Shown: positions 1-11,134, counted from the stretch's first letter. The stretch: 64,000 bases of DNA from Emiliania huxleyi CCMP1516 (GCF_000372725.1 NW_005202428.1:1948109-2012108), one strand, 5' to 3'. The notes: generated from the sequence alone by a model not told the origin. Translations and numbers: made by a program.

Positions 1-10
1 GGAGGCGGAC

Positions 11-1198
11 ATGGCGGCGGTCGAGGCGCTCCTAGCAATGACAAAACCAGCCAGGGCGGAGGCCCAGCCCCCGGGGGTGGAGGGGACAGGACGGCTCGTG
101 GCTAACGCGTTGACGTGGTCGGCGTGCGAGGCGGCGATCAGGAAATTCAAGAAAGGAAAGGCCATAGGCAGCGACAAACTAGACGGGTACCTGATCCGAC
201 TTTCGCCGAGGGGAGTGCAGAGGGAGTACTGGAGGCTGCTGCAGGAGATTGTGCGGGAGGAGCAGTATCCCAAAGTGTGGAACGACTGGATTGCTATGAT
301 GGCAATGAAGCCGGGGGAGGATCCGAAGGAGCTCGAGAGGAGGCGGGACCTTTGGGTACAACCACAATCTATGAAGGGGCTGATGCGCATGCTACTGCCA
401 GAATACGACAGAGCGGCAGCACACACGGTACCGGGCTCGCAGAGCGGCTTCACCAAGGGGATGAATGCACCTGCGCAGACGCTAACGGCAAGGCTGCACG
501 CGGAGGAGTGCATGATAGAAAGGAAGATGTGTGTGAGAGGATACATAGACTTAGGCACGTACTTCATGAGCGTCGTGAATGAGGTGCAATGGAGAGTGGA
601 GGAGTGGGCCGGTGTGCCAGCAGACGTCACGAGAGTGCTAAAGGCACTGAGGGAAGGGCTCGGCGACCTGCCAGGGCTAACAGGCCAACAGCCAGTGGGA
701 CGAACGAGGGCCGCGACGGCGGCTCAAGCGGGAGGGAGCGGAGACGGTGGGCAGAGAGCAAAGTGGGTGAGACTGATGATGCTCCTTCGACTTAGGGAGC
801 GGTTCAGATGCTGGGCGGGCTTCAGGCTGGTGCTCACGCGAAAAGGAATCGACGCGATGTACAAAGCATACAAGAAGGGGAGAAAGAAGAGGAGAGGCGC
901 CAGTGATGACGAAGCAGAAGCTAGTGCAGACGAGAGCAGGGCAGACCCGGGGACTGGGGAGCCGGAGCAGACGGCATCGGCCGCCGAGGGAACGTTGGGA
1001 AGAGGCACGAGGAGGGCGGCGACTTCGACCGACTATGGAGGACCCGTCGCCAGACGACGCAGGGCAGAAGACGGTGAGGCGGAGCAGACGCGCAGGGTGA
1101 GACGAGGGAGGGAGCAGGACTTTGCGGAGATCAGCAGGAGGATGTACGAAGAGATTAGGAGCAGCAGGGACCCGAGGGACCATGTGGAAGACGGCTAG
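11..1198 (+). pseudogene. Truncated LINE-like reverse transcriptase ORF
   Basis: The open frame carries features of the first half of a non-LTR retrotransposon RT. Near residue 45 is a KGKAIGSDKLDGYLIR stretch like the fingers motif. It is followed by a conserved W, then SGFTKG near residue 145, then IDLGTYF near residue 178, which matches RT motif A (D....F). The catalytic YxDD motif is absent: the reading passes straight from motif A to a low-complexity, basic tail, so the palm is internally deleted. The 5' end may lie outside the window. The ORF ends EDG-stop followed by ctag, like the GDG-stop ctag ends at 3744 and 4032, so these are probably related elements. The copy is almost certainly inactive. 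RT assignment rests on motif resemblance only. Confidence 0.6.
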
Positions 1199-1349
1199 TG
1201 CTAGTCCCCCATCGGGAGGACGACCCCGGCTAGTCGCCGACCACACCCACAAAGAACCCTGCACAAAGATCGCAAGGGCGGGGGCCTGTTCCTTTTTACC
1301 CATCTCACAGTAGAGAGGTGTCCGTTTTTATTTATTTATTTATCCAGTG

Positions 1350-3050
1350 CCTCTGTGCCGCGGAGGCGCGGGGCAGGGGACCTTTTTAAACCGCACTCTC
1401 AAACATCCGCGGCGCACCAGTCGCAGTATATGGAGCCGGACAGCACGCAGCGGAGTATCACTCGCACGGCCCGTGGCACCTCCGTGCAGCCGCGACCGCG
1501 GCGAAGCGACAGAGGAGAGACGAGAGCGGCGGCTGCAGCGTGGCACGAGGGGTACAGTGACGGGAGTCGTTCGAGCTTGCCCTTGAGGACGGAGTTGGTT
1601 TTCGCCTGCGCGGCGGGCGAGAGACGAGCTCGTGAGACGGCGGCGCGGGCCGAGCGCCGCGCTGCGGCTCGGTGGTTATGCCGCGATCGCGGGCGACACA
1701 GCGAGCGCGGAGCGTCGGGATGGAGAGGTGGGAGCGAGAGCGCGCGCGTCGGCCGTCTCGGGCCGGAGCGAGTCGTGCTGACCTCAGCGCACGCTCGCGG
1801 CGCCTCGAGGCCGCGCGGCGACGTGCAGGAGACGGCTTTTGCGGCCGCCGTCGAGGCGCTGTCGAGGCGCCGACTTTGCCGCGCCCGTACTCCACAACGG
1901 CGATTCGAATTCGGACGAACCCAGGGTGTGCGAGGGCCGCGACGCCGAGGCCGGCACGGGACGACCGAACGCGACGGCCGCCGACCAACCACGCAGCCGC
2001 AATCACAGAATCGGCTCAACACTCCCTTCGGCGCGAGTGGGCGTGTGCCGAAGGCGAAGTGGAGTCCCGCCCGCCACGCAATAAGCGCAGATGTCCTCTT
2101 CAGCCTGCCGAGAGCCTCCTGGCCCGCGCGCGCGCTCCGCCTGGCGCGCGGAGCGACTCGGTGGACGTCCGAGCCCGCCGCCCCTCGCCACTGCTCCCTG
2201 CTGGCCCATGCAGCGCGACACCGCCGGCGCTGCGCCTGCTTCCTTGCGCGCCGCTGGACGTCGGCCGAAAAGACCGCTTCCCTCTGGGGACCCGACTCCG
2301 CGAAGATCGCGCGCGCGTCGTGAATGCGGCGCGCGCGCGATCTCCGTTCCCGGGCACGCCGGTCGCAGTGGCATGGGATCCCAGGCTCAAAAGCGCTCAA
2401 CAGCGAGCGAGCGCCGCCGCTGCTCCTCCTCCCGCCGCCGCTCCGCTCACCGAGACAAACTCGGTGCCGCCGTTCTCGCCGCCGCCGCCGCCGCCGCCGC
2501 CTCGCCCCTCGCCTCCGTCACCGCCGCCCTCCATCTCGCGGCGGCGTCCCTCTGATGGCGCGGGCGCCTCGCTCGCCGGCGCGCCTCGCCGCTGCCCCCC
2601 TCTCGCCGCCGCTCCGCTCGTGGCCGCCGCCTCCCCTGTCAATCCCGCCGTCCGCACCACCGCTGCCACCGCCTCGCGCCTCGCCGCCGCCGCCACCGCC
2701 CTCCCCCTCGCCGCTGAGCGGTGCTTGCGACGAGCCTCTCACACCGTCCCGGCCGCGGTGCGCACAGCCTGTGCACCCTCTCTCCTTCTCTGTACTCTGA
2801 CTGCGCCGCCGGCGCCGCCACGCATGCAGTTGGGTGCTTGGGTCAGCGGCGTGAGCCGAGAGGTGGCCCACCGCTGACAGCGCTCCCGAGAGGGCGTACG
2901 CGCCCCCCGGCAGCAGCTCCCCTGCCCGCTCCCCTCTCCGCTCTCGCGCCACCCCGCGCGCGGGGGCGTGACGTCTGTAGCGAGGCGACGGTGGGACGGT
3001 GTCCGACCCGATCTGGGGTTTTCATATAATGCGGCTCTACTCGTATCGAC
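1350..3050. other. GC-rich stretch without a supported gene
   Basis: Open frames exist on both strands in all phases, but their translations are Arg/Ala/Pro-rich low complexity, as expected from very high GC. None has a recognisable motif or plausible splice pattern. From about 2,400 to 2,720 the sequence is a run of ccgccgcc/ctcgcc repeats, similar in kind to 60,880-61,290. I see no gene here. A promoter or CpG-rich regulatory role is possible but unsupported. Confidence 0.5.
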
Positions 3051-3059
3051 CAGCAATAA

Positions 3060-4150
3060 AATACCGGGGGAGGCCTGCGCAGCCTCTAAGACCGGCTCTA
3101 ACTATAAAAATCAGGGGGAACTCTGACGGAGAGGGAGGTCCCCCTGATACAGACATGGGTGCGAAACAACGACAAGACCAAGGCACGGGCAGAGGAACGA
3201 GAGAAGAATATAGAGTGGATAAAGCGCCTGTTCACGGCATGGAGGGTAAGCCACGCCGAACGCAAGGAAGCCGGGGAAGACGACCCCGAGGAGGACGAAA
3301 CACCAGTGGAAATCCCGCCGTCAGCTGTCACGATATACCCGAAGGGAACCCCAGTGCCAACACCGACCGTTGAGGTACAAGTGTTCGAAACGAGAGTGGA
3401 CCTGAGCAACGACATGACAGGGCGGGATATGCTCGCAGTGGGAGTCAGAAATGTGGTCCTTGCGCGAGGAATGCTCGATAAACTCGAGGGACCAAAATAC
3501 ACGGAGAGGAGAGCGGAGTTACGCAGGAAAGGCGAGAGAAGCAGCGAGAGCAAGAGATCGGCTGACGACAGCGGCGTCTCAGAACGAGGCCGAGGAGAGC
3601 GATGAGTCAGGGGAAGAGACAGCAGGAGAGAGAACGACGAGAGTGGGAAGAACGCGAGGTGGCATGAAGGTCGCTGCGAGAATTGGTGAGAAACTGCGGA
3701 GAGAGATAGGAAGTGGTAGACGCCCGAGGGTGGGCGACGGCTAGCACCACACTCCTCTCCTTAAAATCCCTGTGTGGTGGCGGCGTACCGTCCTCCCATC
3801 CCTCCCTTGGGTTGTCTGTTTTCTTTCTTTCTTTCTTTCTTTAGGTCCCCCTGATCGTCCTTCCAAAATCCTGCTCGTGCAGGTGTGGACCCTGTCGATG
3901 CAACGACTGCGAAATAAAAAGCTGAACTCTGACGGAAAGGTGAGAGGTGGCATGAAGGTCGCTGCGAGAATTGGTGAGAAACTGCGAAGAGAGATAGGAA
4001 GTGGTAGACGCCCGAGGGTGGGCGACGGCTAGCACCACACTCCTCTCCTTAAAATCCCTGTGTGGTGGCGGCGTGCCGTCCTCCTATCCCTCCCTTGGGA
4101 GAGAGAGAGAGATTTTTAGCAATTTGGGTTGTCTGTTTTCTTTCTTTTTC
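3060..4150 (+). mobile_element. Tandem 3' ends of a LINE-like retroelement (family A)
   Basis: Two near-identical tails, 3,655-3,845 and 3,945-4,150, lie in tandem. Each encodes the same C-terminus (MKVAARIGEKLRREIG...VGDG-stop), followed by a conserved 3' region (cctctccttaaaatccctg) and a ttctttctttctt tail. The frame at 3,159-3,605 has ordinary amino-acid composition and is probably the upstream part of the same ORF; it is frameshifted relative to 3,451-3,744. Further 5'-truncated copies lie at 22,420-22,600 (+), 32,205-32,280 (+), 36,855-36,935 (-) and 36,950-37,085 (-). This pattern of shared 3' ends with variable 5' truncation is typical of non-LTR retrotransposition. Confidence 0.7.
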
Positions 4151-4235
4151 TTTCTTTTTGACGGAGAGGGAGGTTCCCCGTGTTTGTTTGATTTGCTTTT
4201 TTCTACAAAGGCCAGCGCCTCCCGATTTGTTTGTG

Positions 4236-4690
4236 TCTGTGTGCAAAGGGATCGGCATCTGAACCCGAAGGTCGGTGTTCAGCAAGTGGTGGTGGTGGTG
4301 AGCCGTGTGCGCGGCTCTGCGGTATTGTTGATCGCGGGTGAGGCTGCAAAGCCATCCTCGATCCGGGTGTCGTCTCAGACGACTGTAGGATTGGCATAAG
4401 GAACTCGTATCCGAGTGGTTTGGGGGAATGGTGTCCATACGACACCGGGCTGTGACTTAGCACATGAAGAGGGTTGACTGTCTCGCAGCGCGCGGCGCAA
4501 CGGAGCAGTTGGAGAGCTATTACGTGCCAATGTTTGGGCGCCTATTCGGCGCCCAAGGTGCCTATTCGGCGCCCAAAGGTGCCAATATTAGGGATCTAGG
4601 TGGCAAGGCGTGCCACTGCACAGGGTGTGGGAATATAGGAATATAGGTAGACTATTCATCTCTGGTTGGGGGGGAGAGAGAGTGATAATA
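4236..4690 (+). repeat. Long dispersed repeat, inverted copy at 50,240-50,700
   Basis: The segment matches the complementary strand of 50,240-50,700 over about 450 bp. Shared blocks include gatcggcatctgaacccgaa, gttggagagctattacgtgc and the gcgcctattcggcgcc palindrome, which is doubled in this copy. Both copies end in a g-rich run near cagagatgaat/agtgatgaac. No coding capacity is evident. It may be a non-autonomous transposable element. Confidence 0.7.
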
Positions 4691-5156
4691 GGGTGGTGGA
4701 GGTGATTCTCCGGGTCAGTCTGGAGGCCATTCTCCATCCACAATCTCCTGCGACAAAGCGTTTAGCCACGCACCCACTTTTTCAGAGGCACGTGGTACCT
4801 CCAGAGGCACGTGGTATGAGAAAAAACGCAACGCGGCCAGGACGAAAGAAAAACGTGGGAAACGCCTCTATCTATCTATCTTTCTTTTGCGCCTTTTAGC
4901 TCAATGGGAGAGATTCTTCTCTCTCTTTGTTGTTTGTTGCTCTCTTAATGGGAGCAGGGGAGCAAGCAAGGGGAGAGAGGTGGTACATGTATTCTCTAGG
5001 CCCCAAAAGGCCCTAACCCCCTACGCGCGGCGCGAGAGCTCGGAAGCGAGCTTTGCACGGCGATCGAGGACAACAAAGGCGCGCTGACCGAATTTAAAGA
5101 AAAGGACGCCGCGTGTCATCGCTACAGCCTTGACTCAAGTAAGGAGCAGATTGGCC

Positions 5157-5258
5157 ATGGCGCAGCAGTTGATCAACATCTTCCTCTGCCCGCCCGGCCT
5201 GCTCTGCCTCGACGACGGATCTATTCCCATTCTTTCTTTTGCGCCTTTTAGCTTATAA
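5157..5258 (+). pseudogene. Truncated 5' copy of the small membrane-protein gene
   Basis: ATG at 5,157 begins MAQQLIN.FLCPPGLLCLDD, almost identical to the first 21 codons of the gene at 5,817. It then runs into unrelated sequence and stops after 33 codons. The upstream flank is also duplicated: a block starting tctttcttttgcgcctttta occurs at about 4,878 and 5,234. A segment of promoter, 5' UTR and first codons was therefore tandemly duplicated. The short copy could still be transcribed or translated. It serves as an empty site for the insertion at 5,376-5,735. Confidence 0.7.
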
Positions 5259-5375
5259 TGGGAGCAAGGGGAGAGGGGTGGTGTTCTCTAGGCCCCGAAA
5301 GGCCTTAACTCCCTACGCGCGGCTTGAGAGCTCGGAAGCGAGCTTTGCAAGGCGATCGGGAGCGGTCACCGAATG

Positions 5376-5735
5376 TGAGTGTGAGTGAGTATTCTTGATA
5401 CGAAACCACGACGACACACACCAGTCGACTCGCATCGGTTGCCTCCATTAACGGCGGAGCTATTCTCGCGCCCACACCACACCTGGCTCCAACGTGGACA
5501 CGCCCATAGCTGGGGACACTACTAGGTCATGCATGGCATCAGAAGTTTTATCTCTGGGCCCCGAAACGCATCTCTAGCAGCGTCGTTACGCATGCTCCCT
5601 CCCCTCCTGGGCGCATGCGCCTGCCCTCACCTCTCGCCAGAGCATAACCCCTTGGTGTGCAGCGAGACGAAGTTCTTCGCCATCGCCGCGAGCAGCAAGC
5701 CGCCCGGGAACGGAAGACACACACTCACACACTCA
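5376..5735. mobile_element. Small TIR element with 13-bp target duplication
   Basis: A 360-bp insert is flanked by the direct repeat cggtcaccgaatg at 5,363-5,375 and 5,736-5,748. Its ends are imperfect inverted repeats: tgagtgtgagtg at the left, and the complement of the right end reads tgagtgtgtgagtg. The paralogous duplicate upstream (near 5,088-5,098) lacks the insert and reads directly from ctgaccgaat into the gene leader, so it is an internal empty site. The insert lies just upstream of the gene at 5,817. Confidence 0.6.
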
Positions 5736-5816
5736 CGGTCACCGAATGCTTCCGCCTTGAAAAAGAAAAAGGCGCGGCGCGTGTCACTGCTTCCGCCTTG
5801 TAAGGACGAGATTGCC

Positions 5817-6266
5817 ATGGCCCAGCAGCTGATCAACACCTTCCTCTGCCCGCCCGGCCTTCTCTGCCTCGACGACGGATCGGCGCAGCGCGAGTTCGTG
5901 TACGGCTCGGAGCGTTGGCAAATTCCCGACGAGGTCCTCGCAGAGGAGGCAGTCTACCGCCAAAGCCTTCTCGACCAGAACATCACTTGCATGGACGTCG
6001 TCAACGACACTGTGCCGTTCGGTTTGCTCGTGAATGGAACCGGCTGCCCAGCTGACAGCCCGCTGATGATGTACGCACTTTACCTCGCGATCGTTCTAAT
6101 CGTACTCTCACTCGCTGCCTACGCGAGGCGCGGCACCAGCGGCGTCGCATCCCGCTCCTTGCTTCCTGCCGGCGCAGACTCGGCGAAGATGCCGACGACT
6201 GCGCGGCCGCCAGCGGGGTACCTGAAGGCGCAAAAGGCGAAGGCGGCGGCCGCCAACCTCGTCTGA
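5817..6266 (+). CDS. Small single-pass membrane protein, unknown function
   Basis: The protein has 149 residues and one predicted membrane helix near residues 82-100 (MMYALYLAIVLIVLSLAAYA), preceded by a Cys-containing N-terminal half with two NxT/NxS-type sites (NITC, NDTV, NGTG). The C-terminal tail is basic and rich in Pro, Ala and Lys. The start at 5,817 was chosen because the tandem copy at 5,157 conserves exactly this ATG and the following codons, while similarity upstream is non-coding in character. It is intronless. A TIR insertion sits about 80 bp upstream. I do not recognise a family; orientation (N-terminus lumenal or extracellular) is inferred from the sequons. Confidence 0.65.
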   Translation: MAQQLINTFLCPPGLLCLDDGSAQREFVYGSERWQIPDEVLAEEAVYRQSLLDQNITCMDVVNDTVPFGLLVNGTGCPADSPLMMYALYLAIVLIVLSLAAYARRGTSGVASRSLLPAGADSAKMPTTARPPAGYLKAQKAKAAAANLV

Positions 6267-6629
6267 GTTGTCACGGTCCCCATGCCGTCTGCAGACTTTA
6301 GTAGAGTACCAATTTCGATAACGATATACGATATACGTGTGAGTGGTGGCATGGTGAGGTGTCGGGTGGCGTCGGCGCAGTGCGCAGTCGAGTGTCTCGC
6401 CCTTCTCGTTTGTGGGATTTGTGTTTAGAGCCGTGTGGACACGCACATACAGCCCGCCCGGCCTGGCTCTCCCCACTCCCGCTCCGCAGTCCCGCATTGG
6501 CGCATTGTCCGTGATATTCCGAGAGACGGCGCGGAGTACTGTGTCTACTGAGTATGTACGTCAAAATCGAATGTCTGATGATTCGATGGCCGAGCGCGGT
6601 CGCTCGCTGGGCGGGCCATCGCTGCGCGG

Positions 6630-7790
6630 TCAATCCACATGCGCGCGCCGCGCCGCGTTGAGCTCGTGGCGGCGCTCCTCTGCCGCCGCAAACAAGGCCA
6701 GCGAGGCGGCGGGGCTGATGAGCGGCGAGAGCGCTAGCAGCGCCGCGCCAAAGCGAGGGCGACGAGCGATCGTGTAGGTGGCGCCGGCGGCGGTGGAGAG
6801 CACCGCGTCGATGGAGATGGAGGCCTGGCAGTCGTTTCGCCACGTCGCAGCCAATAGTGCCCACGCCAACGAGGGCACCGAGGCGCCCGGCTGGCGCAGC
6901 AGCAGCTGGCGCAGCGCAGCCGCCGAGGAGAGGGCGTGGGCGCCCAGGCAAAAGGCCGCGAGCGACAGGAACGCGGCGCGCGCTCGCCGCGGCTCGAGCG
7001 CGCGCTCGTCCGACTGCTTGAGGCTGCAGGCGAGCCCGAAGGGAAGCGCAAGCACGACGTGCAGCAGCAGCAGCGCCGTGATGTACGCCCAGCGGGGCCC
7101 GTCGACCGTCGCGGGCAGCGCCACGATGGACAGGGCGGCAGAGGCGAGGCACACCGCCCACGTGACCTCCACCGCGGCGTCTCTGCGGGCGTTTGTTCCG
7201 CCTTTGACGCCCTGTGGCTCAAGCAGCAGCAGGTGCGCCAGCAGCGGTGGCAGCGCGAGGCTCACCGCGCCAAGGAAGGCCGTCGTCACATATGCAAGTG
7301 CGAGCCGCGGCGGCAGACGCCGCCGCTGCGCTTCAAGGTACGCCATCGGGCACGCGACCGTCACCCACGTCAGCAGCTGGCTCGACCACCACCAGCCCGG
7401 CGCCTCGTCGCTCACTCGCACGTACGCCTCGACGAAGAGGTTCGGCGGGTCTGGGTGGGTGGCATACGCAGCCTGGTGCCGCGCGAAGAAGAGGAGGATG
7501 AGGCGCCACGTCGAGACGAGCGCCGCGAGTGAGTATGGTGCGGCCAGCAGCAGCGCTGGCTTCCGCCGCCACGCCTCTCGCCATGGCCACTGCCAACTGA
7601 CGCAGCCGAGCGAGCCCAGGAAGGCGGAGAAGTAAGAGGCGGTGCGACAGTGGGTGGCGAGGCCTTCGCCAGAAACCAGCGCAGCGGCGATGTCGCCGAG
7701 GGCGAGTCCTGGCCTGTTCGTCATGTACCTGTAGGGTGGATATTTGCCAGACCGATTTCTTTCTTTCGTGCTCTTTCTGGCATTCACCAA
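6630..7790 (-). CDS. Polytopic membrane protein, unknown function
   Basis: The 386-residue frame has the composition of a real membrane protein, with about seven or eight hydrophobic segments (for example LLLAAPYSLAALVSTWRLIL, AYVTTAFLGAVSLALPPLLA, AYITALLLLHVVLALPFGLA). Short loops are rich in Arg and Trp, and a conserved-looking DCQASISIDA segment lies before the last helices. No introns are needed. An in-frame ATG 23 codons downstream (7,721) is an equally good start, because the first 23 residues are polar and unremarkable. I cannot place it in a named family; a seven-helix fold is possible but not demonstrated. Confidence 0.6.
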   Translation of the reverse strand: MVNARKSTKERNRSGKYPPYRYMTNRPGLALGDIAAALVSGEGLATHCRTASYFSAFLGSLGCVSWQWPWREAWRRKPALLLAAPYSLAALVSTWRLILLFFARHQAAYATHPDPPNLFVEAYVRVSDEAPGWWWSSQLLTWVTVACPMAYLEAQRRRLPPRLALAYVTTAFLGAVSLALPPLLAHLLLLEPQGVKGGTNARRDAAVEVTWAVCLASAALSIVALPATVDGPRWAYITALLLLHVVLALPFGLACSLKQSDERALEPRRARAAFLSLAAFCLGAHALSSAAALRQLLLRQPGASVPSLAWALLAATWRNDCQASISIDAVLSTAAGATYTIARRPRFGAALLALSPLISPAASLALFAAAEERRHELNAARRAHVD

Positions 7791-7807
7791 ACCTCCGCCA
7801 AGCTATT

Positions 7808-8759
7808 TCACCATTGCTGCCGGTGCCGCTCGGCCTGCCCGCCCGACAGGCTGCGCAGCGACCGGCCGAGCCGTTGCAGCCGCTCCATCTCCGCCTTGAC
7901 GACCGCTCTGCCAGCAGCGGTCTCGCAATCGTCGCGCATTTCGGTGAGCTGCAGCAGCTGGTCGGTCAGCCGCACTTCCACCTACGAGCAGGCAGCGTGC
8001 GTTCGCGACGCGGCCGCGGCGCTGCGCCCCGACGGGGGGAGGGTCGGCGGCGTGCGGCGCCTTTTGCGCCTCGTGCGAGAGGTGGCGGCCGCCGGACCGC
8101 CCCGCCTCGCGCAGCAGCGCCTCTGTGGCCGCCTCCGCCTCGGCGAGGCCCCGCCGGTGCGAGGCGAGGGCGGCGACGATGGGCGCATCGGGGTCGTCGG
8201 CGGGCGCGGTTGCGCCCGCGTCGCCCTCCTTCACCTCACGCAGCGCCGCGCGCATGGCTCCCGCCTCCGCCTCCGCCGCGGCGGCCTCGCTGCCGTGGTC
8301 AGCGTAGTAACCGAGGCCGCTGGCGCCCAGCTTGAACACCATCCCGCGGCGGGCGCCGGCAAAGGCGGAGGCTCGCTCAAACTCGCTCACACCCTCATCG
8401 TCAGCAGGGTGGGGAGGGCTGCGGCTGCGACTGAAGCTGCGGCTGCCACTGCGGCTGCGGCTGCCGCTGCGGCTGCCGCTGCGGCTGCGGCTGCCGCTGC
8501 GGCTGCCACTGCGGCTGCGGCTGCGGCTGCGGCTGCGGCTGCGGCTGCGGCTGCGGCTGCGGCTGCCGCTGCCGCTGCCGCTGCCGCGTGAGTTCCGAGG
8601 GCTGTCGCGCGTGTCACATGAACGGTCGGGATTCATGCCGACTGCGGCTGGACTGCTGTCGTCGGCGTTGGGCGAGTCGTCCAGCGCAGCCTTCCAGCGT
8701 CCCACCGACGAGGGGTCGTTTGCCACCTTGCGCTTTCGCCCGGCGAACATCTGGGGCAC
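7808..8759 (-). CDS. RS-domain nuclear protein with GLGYY motif
   Basis: Model: complement(7808..7981, 8034..8759), 299 residues. Residues ~60-110 are an uninterrupted (RS/GS)n tract typical of splicing-associated SR-like proteins. It is followed by a motif VFKLGASGLGYYAD at ~140, shared with the CS-domain protein at 36,041. A 52-nt GT-AG intron (7,982-8,033, phase 0) is inferred because downstream the good coding frame is VEVRLTDQLLQLTEMRD..., a coiled coil ending at the stop at 7,808. Without splicing, the frame continues into low-complexity sequence. A role in pre-mRNA processing is suggested by the RS tract; there is no RRM. The RS tract reads as poly-Ala on the other strand, which is a shadow. 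Confidence 0.65.
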
Positions 8760-8849
8760 CGCGGCAGGAAATGTGAAAACAAGAAACTCGTGAGCCCTCT
8801 CTCACATGGGTAGCATGTCTCTCTTCGTTCTCGCGCTCCTCGCTCGTAA

Positions 8850-9245
8850 CGCGAAGGCGGGCTCCGCACCCGTCGCCGAACCAGCGGAAAGCGCACGGGA
8901 GAGAGGACTGAGCGGGGTGGGGATGAGGGGTCCTGGCCGGGGGGGCCCGGTGCGGCGAGGTCGAGTGAGAATGTACGAGTCTGGTGTCTACTAGCTCCGA
9001 GTAGAGGGGGCGCCCCGCCGCTAGGGGACCCCGAAGCGCGGACTAACCCTCGGAGATCCGTGTTTACTTTACGGCCCTTTCCCTGCGAACGCGCACCCCC
9101 CCAGGGCTAGGGCTCTCTAGCCCGTAACCCGATATCGATCATCCGGCCCGCTGGGTGCGCTTCTTAGCTCCCCGGCCCTGGATGTGAGGTTAATGACTGC
9201 ACTCCAAGTGCTCCAAGTGCTCACGTGGCACTTGTGCCTCTAAGG
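8850..9245 (-). repeat. Dispersed repeat S, inverted partner at 15,655-16,060
   Basis: About 400 bp match the complement of 15,655-16,060, including the block around ccgaaccagcggaaagcg and gtgtctactagctccgagta. A core of about 250 bp (cacatccagggccggggagc ... ctccgagggttagtc ... cggagctagtagacaccaga) recurs at 9,860-9,945 plus 10,020-10,215 (+) and 50,925-51,175 (+). No ORF or tRNA-like box is convincing. Confidence 0.7.
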
Positions 9246-9249
9246 ACAG

Positions 9250-9860
9250 GGTGCCCCGCCACAACGACCCCTGGATTGCGACTCGCCGCTTTCCTCCAGC
9301 TGTGATTTGTGTGAGCTCTTGTCGGGCCCGGGGTTGTGCGTTTATCTTTATGTGAGCTCTGTCTGTGCCTTGCTTGATCTGCTAACAACAAACCTACATA
9401 CAACCTTCATCTTGATTCTTGTAGGAGCCCTTCGTTTTTCTTTTCGTGGGGTGCAAGGAGCGTGACCGTCAGGTGGACGGACCGCTCGAGGCACGACTCA
9501 TAATGAACGATGGGCCTGCTCATCCCGGAGTGGTTCGATCCCACATAAACCCGCGGACGGTGACGGGATGCTGGCTGGTGGTCTCAGGCCCAGTGAGGTA
9601 GTGCATCAGACTATCCCGGATCCTGCTGAACGAGTCGACTGAACGAGCTCCTCTTGTAGCTCGATCGGTCACACCGTCATCACCGCAGGCGCCGGCTGAG
9701 ATGATGGAGGAGGGGGGACGACACTGCTTCAGCAGCGTGCACCTCGATCCTGTACCGTGTTTGTTATGACCCCCCCAAATGAACACATCAGTGAGGGAGG
9801 GCGAGACGATCGAGGGTCCCGTACCATGCGGAATCGACCCTATCCAGTGCTCAAGTGCTC
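9250..9860. repeat. Intergenic repeats; partner of 60,700-60,850
   Basis: I see no gene here. The block 9,730-9,870 (tgttatgacccccccaaatg, gagggcgagacgatcgaggg, cctatccagtgctcaagtgc) is repeated in inverted orientation at 60,700-60,850. Confidence 0.55.
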
Positions 9861-10215
9861 AACACGGTCTCCGAGGGTTAGCCCCGCGTACCGGGTTTCC
9901 CCTTAACTGCAGGACGCCCCCTCTACTCGGAGCTAATGAACACCACACTGCACGCCCCACACCACCACCCTGCACGCACTCGCGCAGGCACTTGAGTACA
10001 CCGCCTCGCGGCGGTCTCTTGGAGCACTTGGTTGGAGTGCAGTCATCAGCCTCACATCCAGGGCCGGGGAGCTGAGAAGCGCACCCAGCGTGCCGGATGA
10101 TCGGGATCGGGTTGCGGGCAAGAGAGCCCTAGCCCCGGGGGTGCGCGTTCGCATGGCAAGGGCCTTAAAGTAAACACGGGTCTCCGAGGGTTAGTCCTAG
10201 GTTTCCCCTACCCCG
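9860..10215 (+). repeat. Dispersed repeat S, partial copy
   Basis: It contains the two halves of repeat S in rearranged order: the gtctccgagggttag...cggagctaatgaacacca half first, and the cttggttggagtgcagtcat...aagtaaacacgggtctccga half second. The right end abuts the 5' region of CDC27 (ATG at 10,273), so this repeat may lie in that gene's promoter. Confidence 0.6.
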
Positions 10216-10272
10216 GTTGCAGCGGAGGTCGAACTCTCTTCGTCTCTTGCCGCTCAGCAGCTCGCTGCCGAC

Positions 10273-11035
10273 ATGAACGAGACGCTCTGGGCCTACTGCC
10301 AGAGCTCGCTGCAAAATCACCTGTACGAGAACGCCATCTTCCTCGCCGAGCGCCTGTGTGCCGAGACTCCCTCCGAGGCCTCGAGGCTGCTGCTCGCCAA
10401 CTGCCACTATGCTTCGGGCGCGCCTGCGCGCGCATGCGCCATCCTCGGCAACTGCTCGGCGCCGCAGAATCGCTACCTACTCGCCCTCTGCCACGTCAAG
10501 CTCGGGCGGCACTTGGAGGCGCAGCGTGCGCTACTTGGCTCCGCCTCGCCCAGCGCAGACCCAACGGGGACGGCGATTGTCCCGAACGGCGCCGCGGGTC
10601 TCTACCTGCTCGGCACCATCTGCCTCAAGGTGCAGCCGCAGCCGCCAGCGTCGCTGCCGCGCGACGATACCAACGAGCGCTCGCGTGCCGTCCTCTACTT
10701 CAAGCGTGCCCTCGAGCTCGACCCGTACCTGTGGAGCGCATACGAAGCGCTCGCAGCGCTAGGGAAGGAGTTCCCGCCGCCGCCGCTGCCGCTGCCGGCG
10801 GCGCCTCCGGGGTGGGAGCCGCCCCTCGCGATGGCGGGGTGCGGGGCGGCGGGCTCCACCCCCCTCCCCGGAGGAGGGACGACACCGGTGAGGCAGCCAG
10901 AGTGCGCAGCCATGCCGGGCCGCCTCTTCTCGCCGCCGGACGTCTTCTCGGCCCGCGCCGCACCCGACGCTTCCCCAGCCCCGCCCCTCAGCCCTTCCAC
11001 CTGGCCCTCCCTCCCGGCCCTCCACGCACACACAC

Positions 11036-11115
<80 letters not shown>

Positions 11116-11134
11116 GCACGCACACACACACACA

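Noticed and set aside
1347-2952. Many long open frames on both strands (up to about 400 codons)
   Set aside because: Arg/Ala/Pro-rich low-complexity translations in all frames, no motifs; explained by very high GC.
8393-8617. Long poly-Ala and Leu-Arg/Leu-Pro frames
   Set aside because: They are other-frame readings of the RS-dipeptide tract of the minus-strand gene.
10040-10110. Weak resemblance of repeat S (gggagctaag.agcg...ggttagt) to 5S rRNA
   Set aside because: Only short fragments match, spacing and secondary structure do not fit, and no pol III terminator is in place.
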